From: Octadecabacter sp. SW4
GTDB lineage: Bacteria > Pseudomonadota > Alphaproteobacteria > Rhodobacterales > Rhodobacteraceae
DNA length: 64,000 nucleotides
Assembly: GCF_008065155.1 (NCBI RefSeq)
Contig: NZ_CP042819.1
Coordinates: forward strand, 1,612,001-1,676,000
Reading direction: 5' to 3'
In this document: in pieces, positions 21,040-29,789 of the stretch
How the letters are laid out: each line of letters opens with the position of its first letter
Numbering within the stretch: the stretch's first letter is position 1
Translations under genes and position numbers: made by a program
Notes under the pieces: generated by a model
What the model saw: only the letters and a program-made list of their open reading frames with translations
Told to the model about the DNA's origin: nothing
The model's database searches: none

Positions 21040-22638
21040 TTACACCCCGTTCTGGCGCAAGAAGCCGACCAGCGCCGCCGTTGATCCGTCCTTGTCATCG
21101 GTCCCCTGCGCGCCTTCAACAACGGGCTGCAATGCGGTGGCCAGTTCTTTGCCCAGTTCCACGCCCCATTGGTCATAGGAGTTGATGCCGAGCACCACCC
21201 CTTCGACAAACACGCGGTGTTCATAAAGCGCGACGATCTGGCCCAAGGTGAAGGGATCAAGCTGCGGATAGGCAATCGTCACCGACGGGCGATTGCCCGG
21301 AAACACGCGGTGGCGGGCCTGGCGCTCCAGCTCTGCGCCCTCGAATTTATCGGCAACCTTGCTGCGCGCCTCAGCCAGATCGCGGCCCTTCATCAGGGCT
21401 TCGGATTGAGCCAGACAATTGGCGACAAGCAGTTGGTGTTGGTGATGTAAGTCGTCTTCGTGGCCACGGGCGGCGACCAGAAATTCGCAAGGGACAACGC
21501 GCGTGCCCTGATGGATCAACTGATAAAAGGCGTGCTGCCCGTTAGTGCCCGGTTCGCCCCAGACCACGGGGCCGGAATTGACGCTCAGGTCAGCGCCATC
21601 CATGCTGACGCCCTTGCCGTTGCTCTCCATCTCGAGCTGTTGCAGATAGGCCGGCAGGCGCGCGAGATTGTTGTCATAGGGCAGCACCGCGCGGGTCGCA
21701 TGACCACAGATCTGGTTGTGCCAGATGCCCACCATTGCCAACAATGCGGGCATGTTCTGCGACCACTCGGCACTGCGGAAATGGGTGTCCATCGCCTGCG
21801 CGCCGCGCAGAAAGGCGCGAAAAGCCTTGGCGCCGATGGCAATCATCAGCGACAGGCCAATCGGGCCCCACATGGAATAACGCCCGCCGACCCAGTCTTC
21901 AAACCCGAACACGCGCGACGGATCAATGCCAAAGGCCGCCGTTTTGTCACCCGATGTGGACAGCGCGGCAAATTGCGCGGCGGGATCGGACACCGTTTCA
22001 CCCATCCAGGCCTTGGCGGTCTGGGCGTTGGTCATGGTTTCAATCGTGGTAAATGTTTTCGAGGCTACGATCACCAGCGTCGTCGCCGGGTCGCAACCGC
22101 GCAAGACCTGCGCGATATCGGCCGGATCAACGTTTGAGACGAAATGGCAGCGCGGCCCGTCATGATAGGGCGCCAGTGCAATCGCCGCCATCTTTGGCCC
22201 AAGGTCGGACCCGCCGATGCCGATATTGACCACATCGGTGATCGCGCCACCCTGCCCCTGAAACACGCCCCCGCGCACATCGGCGGCGAAACGTGCCATC
22301 CGCGACAGGGTCTGCAACACGCCGTCCATGACATCGACACCGTCCACCATGACCGGCGCGCCATCGAGATTGCGCAGGGCGGTGTGCAAGACCGCGCGCC
22401 CTTCGGTTTCGTTGATCGCCGCGCCGCTGAACATCGCATCGCGTTTGGCGGCAACGCCCGCCCGATCCAGCAGATCAATCAGCAGCTTGCGCCCGTCAGA
22501 ATCGATGTTGGTCTTGGCGTAATCCAGCAGCATATCGCCCGCCTGCACGGAAAAATCGGCGGCGCGGGCCTGATCGACCAGTGTTTCAAAGCGGCGGTTT
22601 TTTACCCCGGCATGGTGTGCGCGCAATGCGTCCCACAT
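21040..22638 (-). CDS. pgi: Glucose-6-phosphate isomerase
   Basis: A 532-residue enzyme interconverting glucose-6-phosphate and fructose-6-phosphate. Family signatures [20 protein letters not shown] and a C-terminal [15 protein letters not shown] are present (split over residues ~140 and ~495). ATG 22638 follows AAAGGTAACTG and lies one base after the pgl stop, so it is the third gene of a zwf-pgl-pgi operon. The end lies 3 bp from the opposing thioesterase stop. Confidence 0.96.
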   Translation of the reverse strand: MWDALRAHHAGVKNRRFETLVDQARAADFSVQAGDMLLDYAKTNIDSDGRKLLIDLLDRAGVAAKRDAMFSGAAINETEGRAVLHTALRNLDGAPVMVDGVDVMDGVLQTLSRMARFAADVRGGVFQGQGGAITDVVNIGIGGSDLGPKMAAIALAPYHDGPRCHFVSNVDPADIAQVLRGCDPATTLVIVASKTFTTIETMTNAQTAKAWMGETVSDPAAQFAALSTSGDKTAAFGIDPSRVFGFEDWVGGRYSMWGPIGLSLMIAIGAKAFRAFLRGAQAMDTHFRSAEWSQNMPALLAMVGIWHNQICGHATRAVLPYDNNLARLPAYLQQLEMESNGKGVSMDGADLSVNSGPVVWGEPGTNGQHAFYQLIHQGTRVVPCEFLVAARGHEDDLHHQHQLLVANCLAQSEALMKGRDLAEARSKVADKFEGAELERQARHRVFPGNRPSVTIAYPQLDPFTLGQIVALYEHRVFVEGVVLGINSYDQWGVELGKELATALQPVVEGAQGTDDKDGSTAALVGFLRQNGV

Positions 22639-22639
22639 A

Positions 22640-23313
22640 TCAGTTACCTTTCTGCCCAATGCACCGTTGCGCCACGCAAGACGGCCGCGACGGGTGCTTC
22701 TTCGGGGTTAGATTGCGTGCGCGTTCAAGGGCTTCGCGTTTTTCGCGGCCGATGATGACGATATGGCGCTTCATCGCGCCCTTCAGCACATGCGCCGACA
22801 ATGTAATGCGCGGTTCGGGCGCGCCGGGTGCGCGCATCGCCACCAGCAGGTCATCGCCATGCAAGGCATTATCCAACTGATCGGCCCCGGGGAAGATCGA
22901 GGCGGTGTGCATATCCGCCCCCATGCCCAACAGACAGACCGAAAGCGGCAGGTGATCCGCAACAGTGGCCTGCAATTCATCAAGCCGGTCTTCAGGGTTG
23001 GGCGCATCGGCGTAAAGCGGCACATAGGTCGCCGCCGCGGCCCGATCCACCAAAAGACGCTGGCGCAAAAGTCGCGTGTTGGACCGCTCGGACGTTTCGG
23101 GCACCCAGCGTTCATCGGTGAGCATCACCCGCACGCGCGCCCAGTCCAGATTGGTGGCGCAAAGACTGTCAAAGATCGGCCCCGGCGTGGTCCCCCGGGC
23201 ACGGCCAATGACGCGTGATCATCGTGCAGCAAGGCCGCTTTCAATTCACCGGCGATGACGTTGGCCAGATCCATCATCATCATTTCCGCGTCGGCATATT
23301 CTTTCAGGTCCAT
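22640..23313 (-). pseudogene. pgl: 6-phosphogluconolactonase, interrupted by a frameshift
   Basis: Hydrolyses 6-phosphogluconolactone between zwf and the Entner-Doudoroff or pentose-phosphate steps. The reading starts at ATG 23313 (MDLKEYADAEM, ribosome site AAAGGAAC) and reads LHDDHASLAVPGG, then loses frame at a run of five C (23192-23196 on the plus strand); the expected TTPGPIFDSLCATNLDWARVR is read in the next frame, which continues as VMLTDERWVPETSERSNTRLL to the stop at 22640. One missing G would restore a normal ~225-residue protein. A sequencing error in the homopolymer is as likely as a real mutation. It sits between zwf and pgi. Confidence 0.85.
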
Positions 23314-23354
23314 CGGGGTTCCTTTCAGATCGGTCATGTGGGTCTTGACCCACC

Positions 23355-24806
23355 TTACCTGATTTCACGCCATTTGCGCCCGTCACGATGCATCAGCATC
23401 ATCGCGTCCTCGGGGCCAGCCGAGCCTGTGTCGTAATGCTTGGGCACATCGTTGCGCGCCTGCCAGCCCTCAATGATCGGATCTGTCCAGGCCCAGGCCG
23501 CCTCGACCTCGTCACCGCGCATGAACAGGGTCTGGTTGCCACGGATCACATCCATGATCAGCCGTTCATAGGCATCAGGCACATCGTCGGCGTCCGGGCC
23601 CAGGGCATCGGCAAAGGTCATATCCAGCGGCACGTCAATCAGGCGCATGCCCCCCGGCCCCGGTTCCTTGATTGTTACTTGCAGGTTCATCCCTTCGTTG
23701 GGCTGCAACTGGATCGTCAGGATATTGCGGTGGCGTTTTTCATCACCTTCGAAAATCGAATGCCCCAGATCTTTGAACACAACGACAATTTCCGATGTGC
23801 GCGCCTTGAGCCGCTTGCCCGTGCGCAGATAAAACGGCACACCCGCCCACCGCCAGTTGGCGATATGCGCCTTCATGGCGATAAAGCTTTCGGTGTGGCT
23901 GCGCGGGTTTTCCGCGTCGTCGCGGTAGCTGGGGGTCTTGGAGGTCGCGTCATACTGGCCGCGCACCAGATGGTGTGGATCAAGCGGCTGCAAGGCGCGG
24001 ATCACCTTGAGCTTTTCGTCCCGCACAGCGTCCGCGTCAAACTGATGCGGCGCCTCCATCGCGATCAGGCACAACAGCTGCATCAGGTGATTCTGCACCA
24101 TATCGCGCATCGCGCCGGATTTATCATAATAGCCGCCGCGCCCGCCCACACCGACCGTTTCCGCCACGGTGATCTGGATATGATCGACGTAGTGATTGTT
24201 CCACAGCGGCTCGAACAGCATATTGCCAAAGCGCACGGCCATCAGGTTCTGGACGGTTTCCTTGCCCAGATAATGATCAATCCGGTAAATCTGATCCTCG
24301 TTGAAATGCGCAGCCAGTGTCGCGTTCAATTCGCGCGCACTGCCCAGATCGCGGCCAAAGGGTTTTTCCACGACAATCCGGCTGGTTTCATCGGCAATCT
24401 TGTGGCCATAGAGACGCTCGGCCAGGGCGCCAAACAGCGATGGCCCGACCGAAAAATAGAACGCGCGCACGACATCCTTGCGCATCAGCTTGGCCAAAGG
24501 CTTCCAGCCGCCATCGCCCATCGCATCGACGGTGACATATTCAAGCTGGGCCACGAAAGCCTCGATCGCCTTTTTCTGGCGCTTTTCGGGCCCGCCAAAT
24601 TCGGCAATCGCCGCGCGGATCATGTCGCGATACCCTGCGCTGTCCATATCCGACCGCGCCGCACCGATCACCCGCGAGGTTTCAGGCATTTGCCCGGCCA
24701 GAAAGCGGCGAAACAGACCGGGCAGGATCTTGCGGCGCGCCAGATCGCCGGTTCCGCCAAAAATCACCAGATCGAAATCATCCGTCGGAATAACGCGTGA
24801 GACCAT
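23355..24806 (-). CDS. zwf: Glucose-6-phosphate 1-dehydrogenase
   Basis: A 483-residue NADP-dependent enzyme that oxidises glucose-6-phosphate to the lactone. The N-terminal nucleotide motif FGGTGDLARRKILPGLF (residues 16-32) and the substrate site RIDHYLGKETVQNLMAVRF (about residues 170-188) are intact. It heads a zwf-pgl-pgi operon. A perfect palindrome typical of LacI-family operators lies 17 bp before the start ATG 24806. Confidence 0.96.
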   Translation of the reverse strand: MVSRVIPTDDFDLVIFGGTGDLARRKILPGLFRRFLAGQMPETSRVIGAARSDMDSAGYRDMIRAAIAEFGGPEKRQKKAIEAFVAQLEYVTVDAMGDGGWKPLAKLMRKDVVRAFYFSVGPSLFGALAERLYGHKIADETSRIVVEKPFGRDLGSARELNATLAAHFNEDQIYRIDHYLGKETVQNLMAVRFGNMLFEPLWNNHYVDHIQITVAETVGVGGRGGYYDKSGAMRDMVQNHLMQLLCLIAMEAPHQFDADAVRDEKLKVIRALQPLDPHHLVRGQYDATSKTPSYRDDAENPRSHTESFIAMKAHIANWRWAGVPFYLRTGKRLKARTSEIVVVFKDLGHSIFEGDEKRHRNILTIQLQPNEGMNLQVTIKEPGPGGMRLIDVPLDMTFADALGPDADDVPDAYERLIMDVIRGNQTLFMRGDEVEAAWAWTDPIIEGWQARNDVPKHYDTGSAGPEDAMMLMHRDGRKWREIR

Positions 24807-24822
24807 TCGCCCGCTCCTAATT

Positions 24823-24836
24823 CGTTAGCGCTAACG
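24823..24836. promoter_or_regulatory. LacI-type palindromic operator before zwf
   Basis: CGTTAGCGCTAACG is a perfect 14-bp palindrome 17 bp upstream of the zwf start. The TTAGCGCTAA core is a common LacI-family operator in alphaproteobacteria. No LacI-type gene occurs in this window, so the regulator would be encoded elsewhere. The 180 bp further upstream to 25017 show nothing else I can name. Confidence 0.6.
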
Positions 24837-25017
24837 TCACCCCAATACGCAGGGGCCGCGTGCAGGTCAACTGCGCCCGTGCACCCAAGCCCCTATTGTG
24901 ACGGTTTCAACTGTTTACGCGAACAACGCCATCGGGCCAAGCGACGCGCCAACCCTCGCCCGCGCGGTTCAGCATCTGATCAGAATTGCAGCTTGCAAGC
25001 CAGTCCGCGGGCCGCCC

Positions 25018-25602
25018 CTAGGCCTCCAGCTCCGCATCCCAGTAAAGAAAATCAACCCAGGAGTCATGCAGGTGATTGGGCGGAAACTTGCGCCCGGTAT
25101 TGCGCAGTTCTTCGGCACCGGGTGGGCGCGGCGGCTTGCGCAGTGACATCCCCGACTGGCGCAGGCTTTTGCTGCCCTTGCGCAGATTGCACTTGGCGCA
25201 GGCGGCAACGACATTCTGCCACGAGGTGACACCGCCCGCCGCCCGCGGGATCACGTGGTCAAAGGTCAGATCACCGCGCGCACCGCAATACTGGCAGCAG
25301 AATTCGTCCCGCAGAAATAAATTAAAGCGCGTGAAGGCCACGCGCTTTTGAGGTTTTACATAGTCTTTCAGCACCACAACCGATGGAATCCTGATCACCG
25401 TCGAGGGGCTGTGCACATATTCGTCATACTGCGCGACGATATCCACCCGGTCCAGCCAGGCCGCCTTGACCGCTTCCTGCCAGGGCCAAAGCGACAGCGG
25501 ATAATAGGAAAGCGGTCGGTAATCGGCGTTCAGCACCAAAGCGGGATGCTGTTTCAGCTTGCCCGAGGCCCGCACAAAATCTGTTCTAAAATCACCATCC
25601 AT
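25018..25602 (-). CDS. HNH endonuclease domain protein
   Basis: A 194-residue protein with a C-terminal HNH nuclease fold: FCCQYCGARGDLTFDHVIPR (about residues 102-121) supplies the first Cys pair and the HNH histidine, and CAKCNLRKG (about 134-142) supplies the second zinc pair. The N-terminal region (VLNADYRPLSYYPLSLWPWQ) is the conserved start of a widespread bacterial HNH family with no defined target. ATG 25602 is used; an adjacent GTG at 25605 is possible. Not linked to restriction genes here. Confidence 0.87.
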   Translation of the reverse strand: MDGDFRTDFVRASGKLKQHPALVLNADYRPLSYYPLSLWPWQEAVKAAWLDRVDIVAQYDEYVHSPSTVIRIPSVVVLKDYVKPQKRVAFTRFNLFLRDEFCCQYCGARGDLTFDHVIPRAAGGVTSWQNVVAACAKCNLRKGSKSLRQSGMSLRKPPRPPGAEELRNTGRKFPPNHLHDSWVDFLYWDAELEA

Positions 25603-25722
25603 CACGTTCTGCCCGCTTCACGGCAAGGGTCGCCCCCGCTGCACATACCCCGACTATATATAGGGCACACGATCTGACAAGCCCCAGATGTGCCACATTG
25701 GCAAGGACAAACCCACCCCCGG

Positions 25723-25760
25723 CTTCTTCTGTTCAAAAATACTCGAATCGCGACGCCCGA
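25723..25760 (-). repeat. 3'-end repeat element, copy 1 (after the esterase gene)
   Basis: On the minus strand, starting about 20 bp after the esterase stop, a weak GC-rich hairpin (CGCCCTTCGGGCG) is followed by GAGTATTTTTGAACAGAAGAAG. The tail matches three other copies in the window, each placed right after a gene and in its orientation. It is probably a terminator family; this copy has a degenerate stem. Confidence 0.55.
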
Positions 25761-25780
25761 AGGGCGGCGCAAACCCCGGC

Positions 25781-26449
25781 TCAGGCATAGCCCAGACGTT
25801 GCCGCATGAACGCCAGCGCCACTTCCAGCCCGTCCATCGCAATGCCGTGGCCGGTGCCTTTCATCACATGGGCATAGACTTCCTTCCACCCCGCGCCCTG
25901 CAGGGCCTCGGCGGCTTGCGGCAGGCTTTCGGGCGGCACCACATCATCGCTGTCGCCATGCACCAACAACACCGGCGGGCGGCACAGCAGCTCGTCTTGC
26001 AACACTTCGGGCTGCACCAGACGCCCCGAAAAGGCGCATATCCCCGCGACAGGGTCTTCGCGGCGCGGCAGCACATGCAGCGCCATCATCGTCCCCTGGG
26101 AAAAGCCGAATACCATGACCTGTTCGGGCAGCAGGTCTTCATCCACCATCACCCCGTCCAGAAAGGCGTCAAGATCAGCCACGGCGCGGGCCATGCCTTC
26201 CATTGATTCCTCCTCGCTTGATCCGTCGATCCACGGGATCGGAAACCACTGGAACCCCATTGGCGATCCGGCGCAGTCTTCGGGCGCATCGGGCGACAGA
26301 AACAGCGTGTCGGGCAGGTGTTCACCCAAAGGATCGGCCAGACCCAGAAGATCGGCCCCATTGGCACCATAGCCGTGCAAGAAGATCACCGCCGAACGGG
26401 TCTCGCTCGACAAAGGCTCGCGGCGTCCGGCCGTCAATGCGCGTGTCAT
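25781..26449 (-). CDS. Carboxylesterase/phospholipase-like alpha/beta hydrolase
   Basis: A 222-residue serine hydrolase of the phospholipase/carboxylesterase (abhydrolase_2) family. The oxyanion region is VIFLHGYGANGADLLG, the nucleophile elbow GFSQG contains the catalytic Ser, HGDSDDVVP provides the Asp and GTGHGI the His. Likely acts on short-chain esters or acyl-thioesters in the cytoplasm. ATG 26449, preceded by AAGGGATA, overlaps the stop of the upstream glycosylase gene (ATGA), so they are coupled. Confidence 0.9.
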   Translation of the reverse strand: MTRALTAGRREPLSSETRSAVIFLHGYGANGADLLGLADPLGEHLPDTLFLSPDAPEDCAGSPMGFQWFPIPWIDGSSEEESMEGMARAVADLDAFLDGVMVDEDLLPEQVMVFGFSQGTMMALHVLPRREDPVAGICAFSGRLVQPEVLQDELLCRPPVLLVHGDSDDVVPPESLPQAAEALQGAGWKEVYAHVMKGTGHGIAMDGLEVALAFMRQRLGYA

Positions 26450-27075
26450 GTTATCCCTTCCCTGTCCTTTTCCAGCTTGTAGTAAGCCCACAAAAGACGC
26501 GCCGCAACCGATCGCCAGGGCGACCAGTCCAGCGCCATCGCCCGCATCTCCTTTTCGCCGGGGCGTGCGGGCAGGTCAAACAGCATCCGCGCGCCCTCTT
26601 GCAGGGCCAGATCACCGTGGGCAAAGACATCCGCGCGCCCCAGCGAAAACATCGCGTAAATCTCGGCCGTCCAGGGGCCAATGCCCGGCACGGTGGTCAA
26701 GGTCTTGATGACCGCGCCATCGGGCTGGCCGCGCAGGGCGTCGAAATCAATGCCGGCCGCCGCAAGCGCATGGGCATATTTGATCTTTTGGCGCGACAAT
26801 CCGCAGGCGCGCAGATCGTCTTCATGGGCTGCGGCAACGCGCGCCGCATCATCCAGCCCCGCCGCCGCCAACCGCGCCCAGATTGCCCGGGCCGAGGCCA
26901 CGCTGACCTGCTGGGACATGATCGCGCTCAGCAGCTCGGCGAATCCTTCGGGTCGCAGGCGCAGGGGCAGCGGGCCGGTGCGGGCCAGCGCCTGCGCGAA
27001 GCGCGGATCGCGCGCCGCAAGCCAGGCCGCCCCTTCGGCCACGCAAGCATCCGTGCGAATAATGCGACCCGTCAC
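26446..27075 (-). CDS. alkA: DNA-3-methyladenine glycosylase II
   Basis: A 209-residue base-excision repair glycosylase of the HhH-GPD superfamily, removing alkylated purines. The helix-hairpin-helix TVPGIGPWTAEIYAMFSLG is followed by the catalytic Asp in ADVFAHGDLAL. It lacks the N-terminal beta domain of E. coli AlkA, as do many alphaproteobacterial homologs. I prefer the GTG at 27075, which overlaps the cobK stop as GTGA; an ATG at 27090 is the alternative. It sits in an operon cbiD-cobK-alkA-esterase, linked by position only. Confidence 0.88.
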   Translation of the reverse strand: MTGRIIRTDACVAEGAAWLAARDPRFAQALARTGPLPLRLRPEGFAELLSAIMSQQVSVASARAIWARLAAAGLDDAARVAAAHEDDLRACGLSRQKIKYAHALAAAGIDFDALRGQPDGAVIKTLTTVPGIGPWTAEIYAMFSLGRADVFAHGDLALQEGARMLFDLPARPGEKEMRAMALDWSPWRSVAARLLWAYYKLEKDREGIT

Positions 27076-27800
27076 AGTGCCACGACCCATGCCAAAGCTT
27101 CAGCCGGTGTCTGAACCCGCGGCGCATCCGGCATCGGCGGGCGTGCGATCATCGCCACGGGAATGCCCAGATTGCGCGCGGCGGTCAGTTTCGTCGCGCT
27201 GGCCGCGCCGCCCGCGTTCTTGACCACAAGCCAATCCACGCCAAGCGCAAGAAACAACGCCTCCTCGCGTGCCACGGAAAACGGCGGGCGGCTGATCACG
27301 AATTCACCGCCTTCGAACGGAAAGGGCGCAGTGGGCGGATCAATCTGGCGGCAGATCACACGCCGCCCCTCAAGGCCCGCAAATTGCGCCAAAGTCTGGC
27401 GACCCGTCGCCAGAAACACCGTGGCCGTCGCCGGAATGATATCGGCCGCAGCCTGCGGGTTCGGGATGTCCGTCCAATGATCACCCTTGCCCGCCTGCCA
27501 CGCCGGACGCAGCACCTGCAAATATGGCAACCCGCGCGCCGCGCAGATCGCCGCCGTGCGGTCGGTGATCCGTGAGGCAAAGGGATGGGTGGCATCAATG
27601 ACGGCCGTGATCCCCACCTCTTGCACAAAGGCGGTGAACCCTTCGGCCCCGCCAAAGCCACCCACGCGGGTCGGCAGCGGCAAAGGTTCGGGGTCGCGCG
27701 TCGCACCCGCCAGCGTGGCAATCGCGCTTACCCCCTGCCCGACAAGCCCCCAGGCGATTTTCTTGGCCTCACGCGTGCCAGCCAGTAGCAGGACCTTCAT
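27072..27800 (-). CDS. cobK: Precorrin-6A reductase
   Basis: A 242-residue NADPH-dependent reductase converting precorrin-6A to precorrin-6B (or the cobalt form, as CbiJ) in corrin-ring synthesis. The start MKVLLLAGTREAKKIAWGL is the usual nucleotide-binding segment, VIDATHPFASRIT and CRQIDPP are family markers, and VVKNAGG lies near the end. Its ATG at 27800 overlaps the cbiD stop by four bases, and its stop overlaps the alkA start. Confidence 0.92.
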   Translation of the reverse strand: MKVLLLAGTREAKKIAWGLVGQGVSAIATLAGATRDPEPLPLPTRVGGFGGAEGFTAFVQEVGITAVIDATHPFASRITDRTAAICAARGLPYLQVLRPAWQAGKGDHWTDIPNPQAAADIIPATATVFLATGRQTLAQFAGLEGRRVICRQIDPPTAPFPFEGGEFVISRPPFSVAREEALFLALGVDWLVVKNAGGAASATKLTAARNLGIPVAMIARPPMPDAPRVQTPAEALAWVVAL

Positions 27801-28840
27801 GGCCCCGCGCGCCCGATGATCTGGCCTGCGCGATCAATGATCACCACGTCAAACATCATCCCGACATATTCCGTTTGCAGCCGCGACAACGCAAGATCGG
27901 CCACCGCCTGCGCCAATGGCGGCCCGGCAATTTCATAAGCCTCGAGCGCGGTATTGGCCTGCGCAAGGCGCGGATCATCCATCAGGGCGGCCAAAGCCGC
28001 GAAATCAACCGTTGATCGCCCCGAATGCAGATCAACCGCCCCCTGCGCCAGTTTGGTGATCTTGCCGATCCCGCCGCCGATGGTGACCCGTTCAACCGGA
28101 TGGCGCGCCAGATATTTCAGCATTCCGCCCGCGAAATCGCCCATATCCAGCATCGCGTGATCGGGCAGCCCGTATAGCGCCTGCACAGTTTTTTCCGACA
28201 TATTGCCGGTGCAACCCGCCACATGCGTCGTGCCATTGGCGCGCGCCACATCGACCCCCCGATGGATCGACGCGATCCAGGCCGCGCAGGAAAAAGGCCG
28301 CACGATGCCGGTGGTCCCCAACACCGACAGCCCGCCTGTGATCCCCAAACGCGGGTTCCAGGTGCGCTGCGCAATCTCGGCCCCGTTCGGGATGGAAATC
28401 GTGATGGCGATGTCGGGCGATTGGCCGTAGTGGCCCGCCATCTCTGCCACAATTTCATCCATCATGGCGCGCGGCACCGGGTTGATCGCCGGTTCACCAA
28501 CACCGATGGGCAGACCCGCCTTGGTCACGGTGCCGACACCTTCGCCCGCGAAAAACCGCACGCCACCGTCTGACGGGGTCACCCGTGCGATGATCAGCGC
28601 GCCATGCGTGACGTCTGGATCGTCGCCCGCGTCCTTGATGATGCCTGCTTCGGCCCAATCCGCGCCTGCATCCATGTGTTCAACCGCAAAGGCGGGTGTT
28701 TCGCCCTTGGGCAGTGTGATCTGCACGGATTCGGGAAACTGCCCGCCCCACAGACGTATCAACGCCGCCTTGGTGGCGGCGGTCGCACAAGCGCCTGTGG
28801 TCCAGCCACGGCGCAATTCCCCTGTTGGCTTGCGTGTCAT
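27797..28840 (-). CDS. cbiD: Cobalt-precorrin-5B C1-methyltransferase
   Basis: A 347-residue SAM-dependent enzyme methylating C1 of cobalt-precorrin-5B. Markers are the start LRRGWTTGACATAATKAAL, DDPDVTHGA and GGTGIV-type segments (here SVLGTTGIVRP) with GNMSE further on. Presence of CbiD rather than CobF points to the CbiD-type route also found in some rhodobacters. ATG 28840 (MTRKPTGEL) is preferred to the open-frame extension to 28876. First gene of a minus-strand operon divergent from cobA. Confidence 0.92.
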   Translation of the reverse strand: MTRKPTGELRRGWTTGACATAATKAALIRLWGGQFPESVQITLPKGETPAFAVEHMDAGADWAEAGIIKDAGDDPDVTHGALIIARVTPSDGGVRFFAGEGVGTVTKAGLPIGVGEPAINPVPRAMMDEIVAEMAGHYGQSPDIAITISIPNGAEIAQRTWNPRLGITGGLSVLGTTGIVRPFSCAAWIASIHRGVDVARANGTTHVAGCTGNMSEKTVQALYGLPDHAMLDMGDFAGGMLKYLARHPVERVTIGGGIGKITKLAQGAVDLHSGRSTVDFAALAALMDDPRLAQANTALEAYEIAGPPLAQAVADLALSRLQTEYVGMMFDVVIIDRAGQIIGRAGP

Positions 28841-28937
28841 TTCTGCGACCTTAACCGCGCGTTGCGATGCCGCCAATCCGCAATCCGGTGTCGTTTGCCA
28901 CCTTTCGCAACCCAGCGTGACGGGCCATAAACAGCGG

Positions 28938-29789
28938 ATGACCGACTCGCTCGCCCTTCCCGCCCATGACTGGCCGCAAATGCAGCCCGGCTGGGTCTGG
29001 CTGTGCGGTGCCGGGCCCGGCGATCCGGGGTTGCTGACACTGCATGCGCTGAACGCGCTGCGCCAGGCCGATGTGGTGATCTACGACGCGCTCGTCCAAG
29101 AGGCCATTCTGGACTGGGCACCGCAGGCCGACCATGTCTATGCGGGCAAACGCGGCGGCAAACCATCGGCCAAACAGCGCGATATATCGCTGCATCTGAT
29201 CGATCTGGCGCGCGCGGGCAAAAAGGTGCTGCGCCTCAAGGGGGGTGATCCTTTCGTGTTCGGGCGCGGCGGCGAAGAGGCCCAGACCCTTGTGCAGCAC
29301 GATATCCCCGTGCGCATTATCCCGGGCATTTCGGCAGGCATCGGCGGGCTGGCCTATGCGGGCATTCCCGTCACCCACCGCGATGTGAACCAGTCGGTGA
29401 CCTTCGTCACAGGGCATGATCAGTCAGGCGATGTGACATCGTCATTGGACTGGAAGGCGATTGCGGCCGGATCGCAGGTCATCGTGATCTATATGGGCAT
29501 GAAGCATATCGCGCGGATCACAGCGGAATTGCTGGCCGCTGGCCGCCCGTTGGAAGAACCGGTCGCCGTAGTGACCACCGCCACAACCGCCCAGCAACAA
29601 GTGCTGGAAACCACCCTTGGCACCATCGTCGATGACATCGCGGCGGCGGGTCTCGAGCCGCCTGCGATCATCTGCGTGGGCCGATCGGTGTTGATGCGGC
29701 AAGTGCTTGACTGGCAGGGTCAGGCTGCCGGACAAGCCCCGCGCAACCTTGACCCCTTGGGTCGTGGACGCCCCGCCGAGAGCGCCTAG
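28938..29789 (+). CDS. cobA: Uroporphyrinogen-III C-methyltransferase
   Basis: A 283-residue SAM-dependent enzyme making precorrin-2, the branch point to corrinoids and siroheme. The N-terminal motif VWLCGAGPGDPGLLTLHAL (residues about 20-38), KRGGKPSAKQ, VLRLKGGDPFVFGRGGEEA and the GISAGIGGLAYAGIPVTHR loop are all intact. ATG 28938 opens the family-typical region; an upstream in-frame extension to 28464 is antisense to cbiD. cobB begins on the base after its stop. The 97-bp cbiD-cobA gap shows no cobalamin riboswitch that I can recognise. Confidence 0.95.
   Translation: MTDSLALPAHDWPQMQPGWVWLCGAGPGDPGLLTLHALNALRQADVVIYDALVQEAILDWAPQADHVYAGKRGGKPSAKQRDISLHLIDLARAGKKVLRLKGGDPFVFGRGGEEAQTLVQHDIPVRIIPGISAGIGGLAYAGIPVTHRDVNQSVTFVTGHDQSGDVTSSLDWKAIAAGSQVIVIYMGMKHIARITAELLAAGRPLEEPVAVVTTATTAQQQVLETTLGTIVDDIAAAGLEPPAIICVGRSVLMRQVLDWQGQAAGQAPRNLDPLGRGRPAESA

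Noticed and set aside
23388..24800. 470-residue plus-strand open frame over zwf
   Set aside because: Shadow of a conserved enzyme gene; no signature of a protein family.
28841..28937. Cobalamin riboswitch in the cbiD-cobA gap
   Set aside because: Only 97 bp long; no B12-box-like sequence or stable multi-stem fold could be seen.
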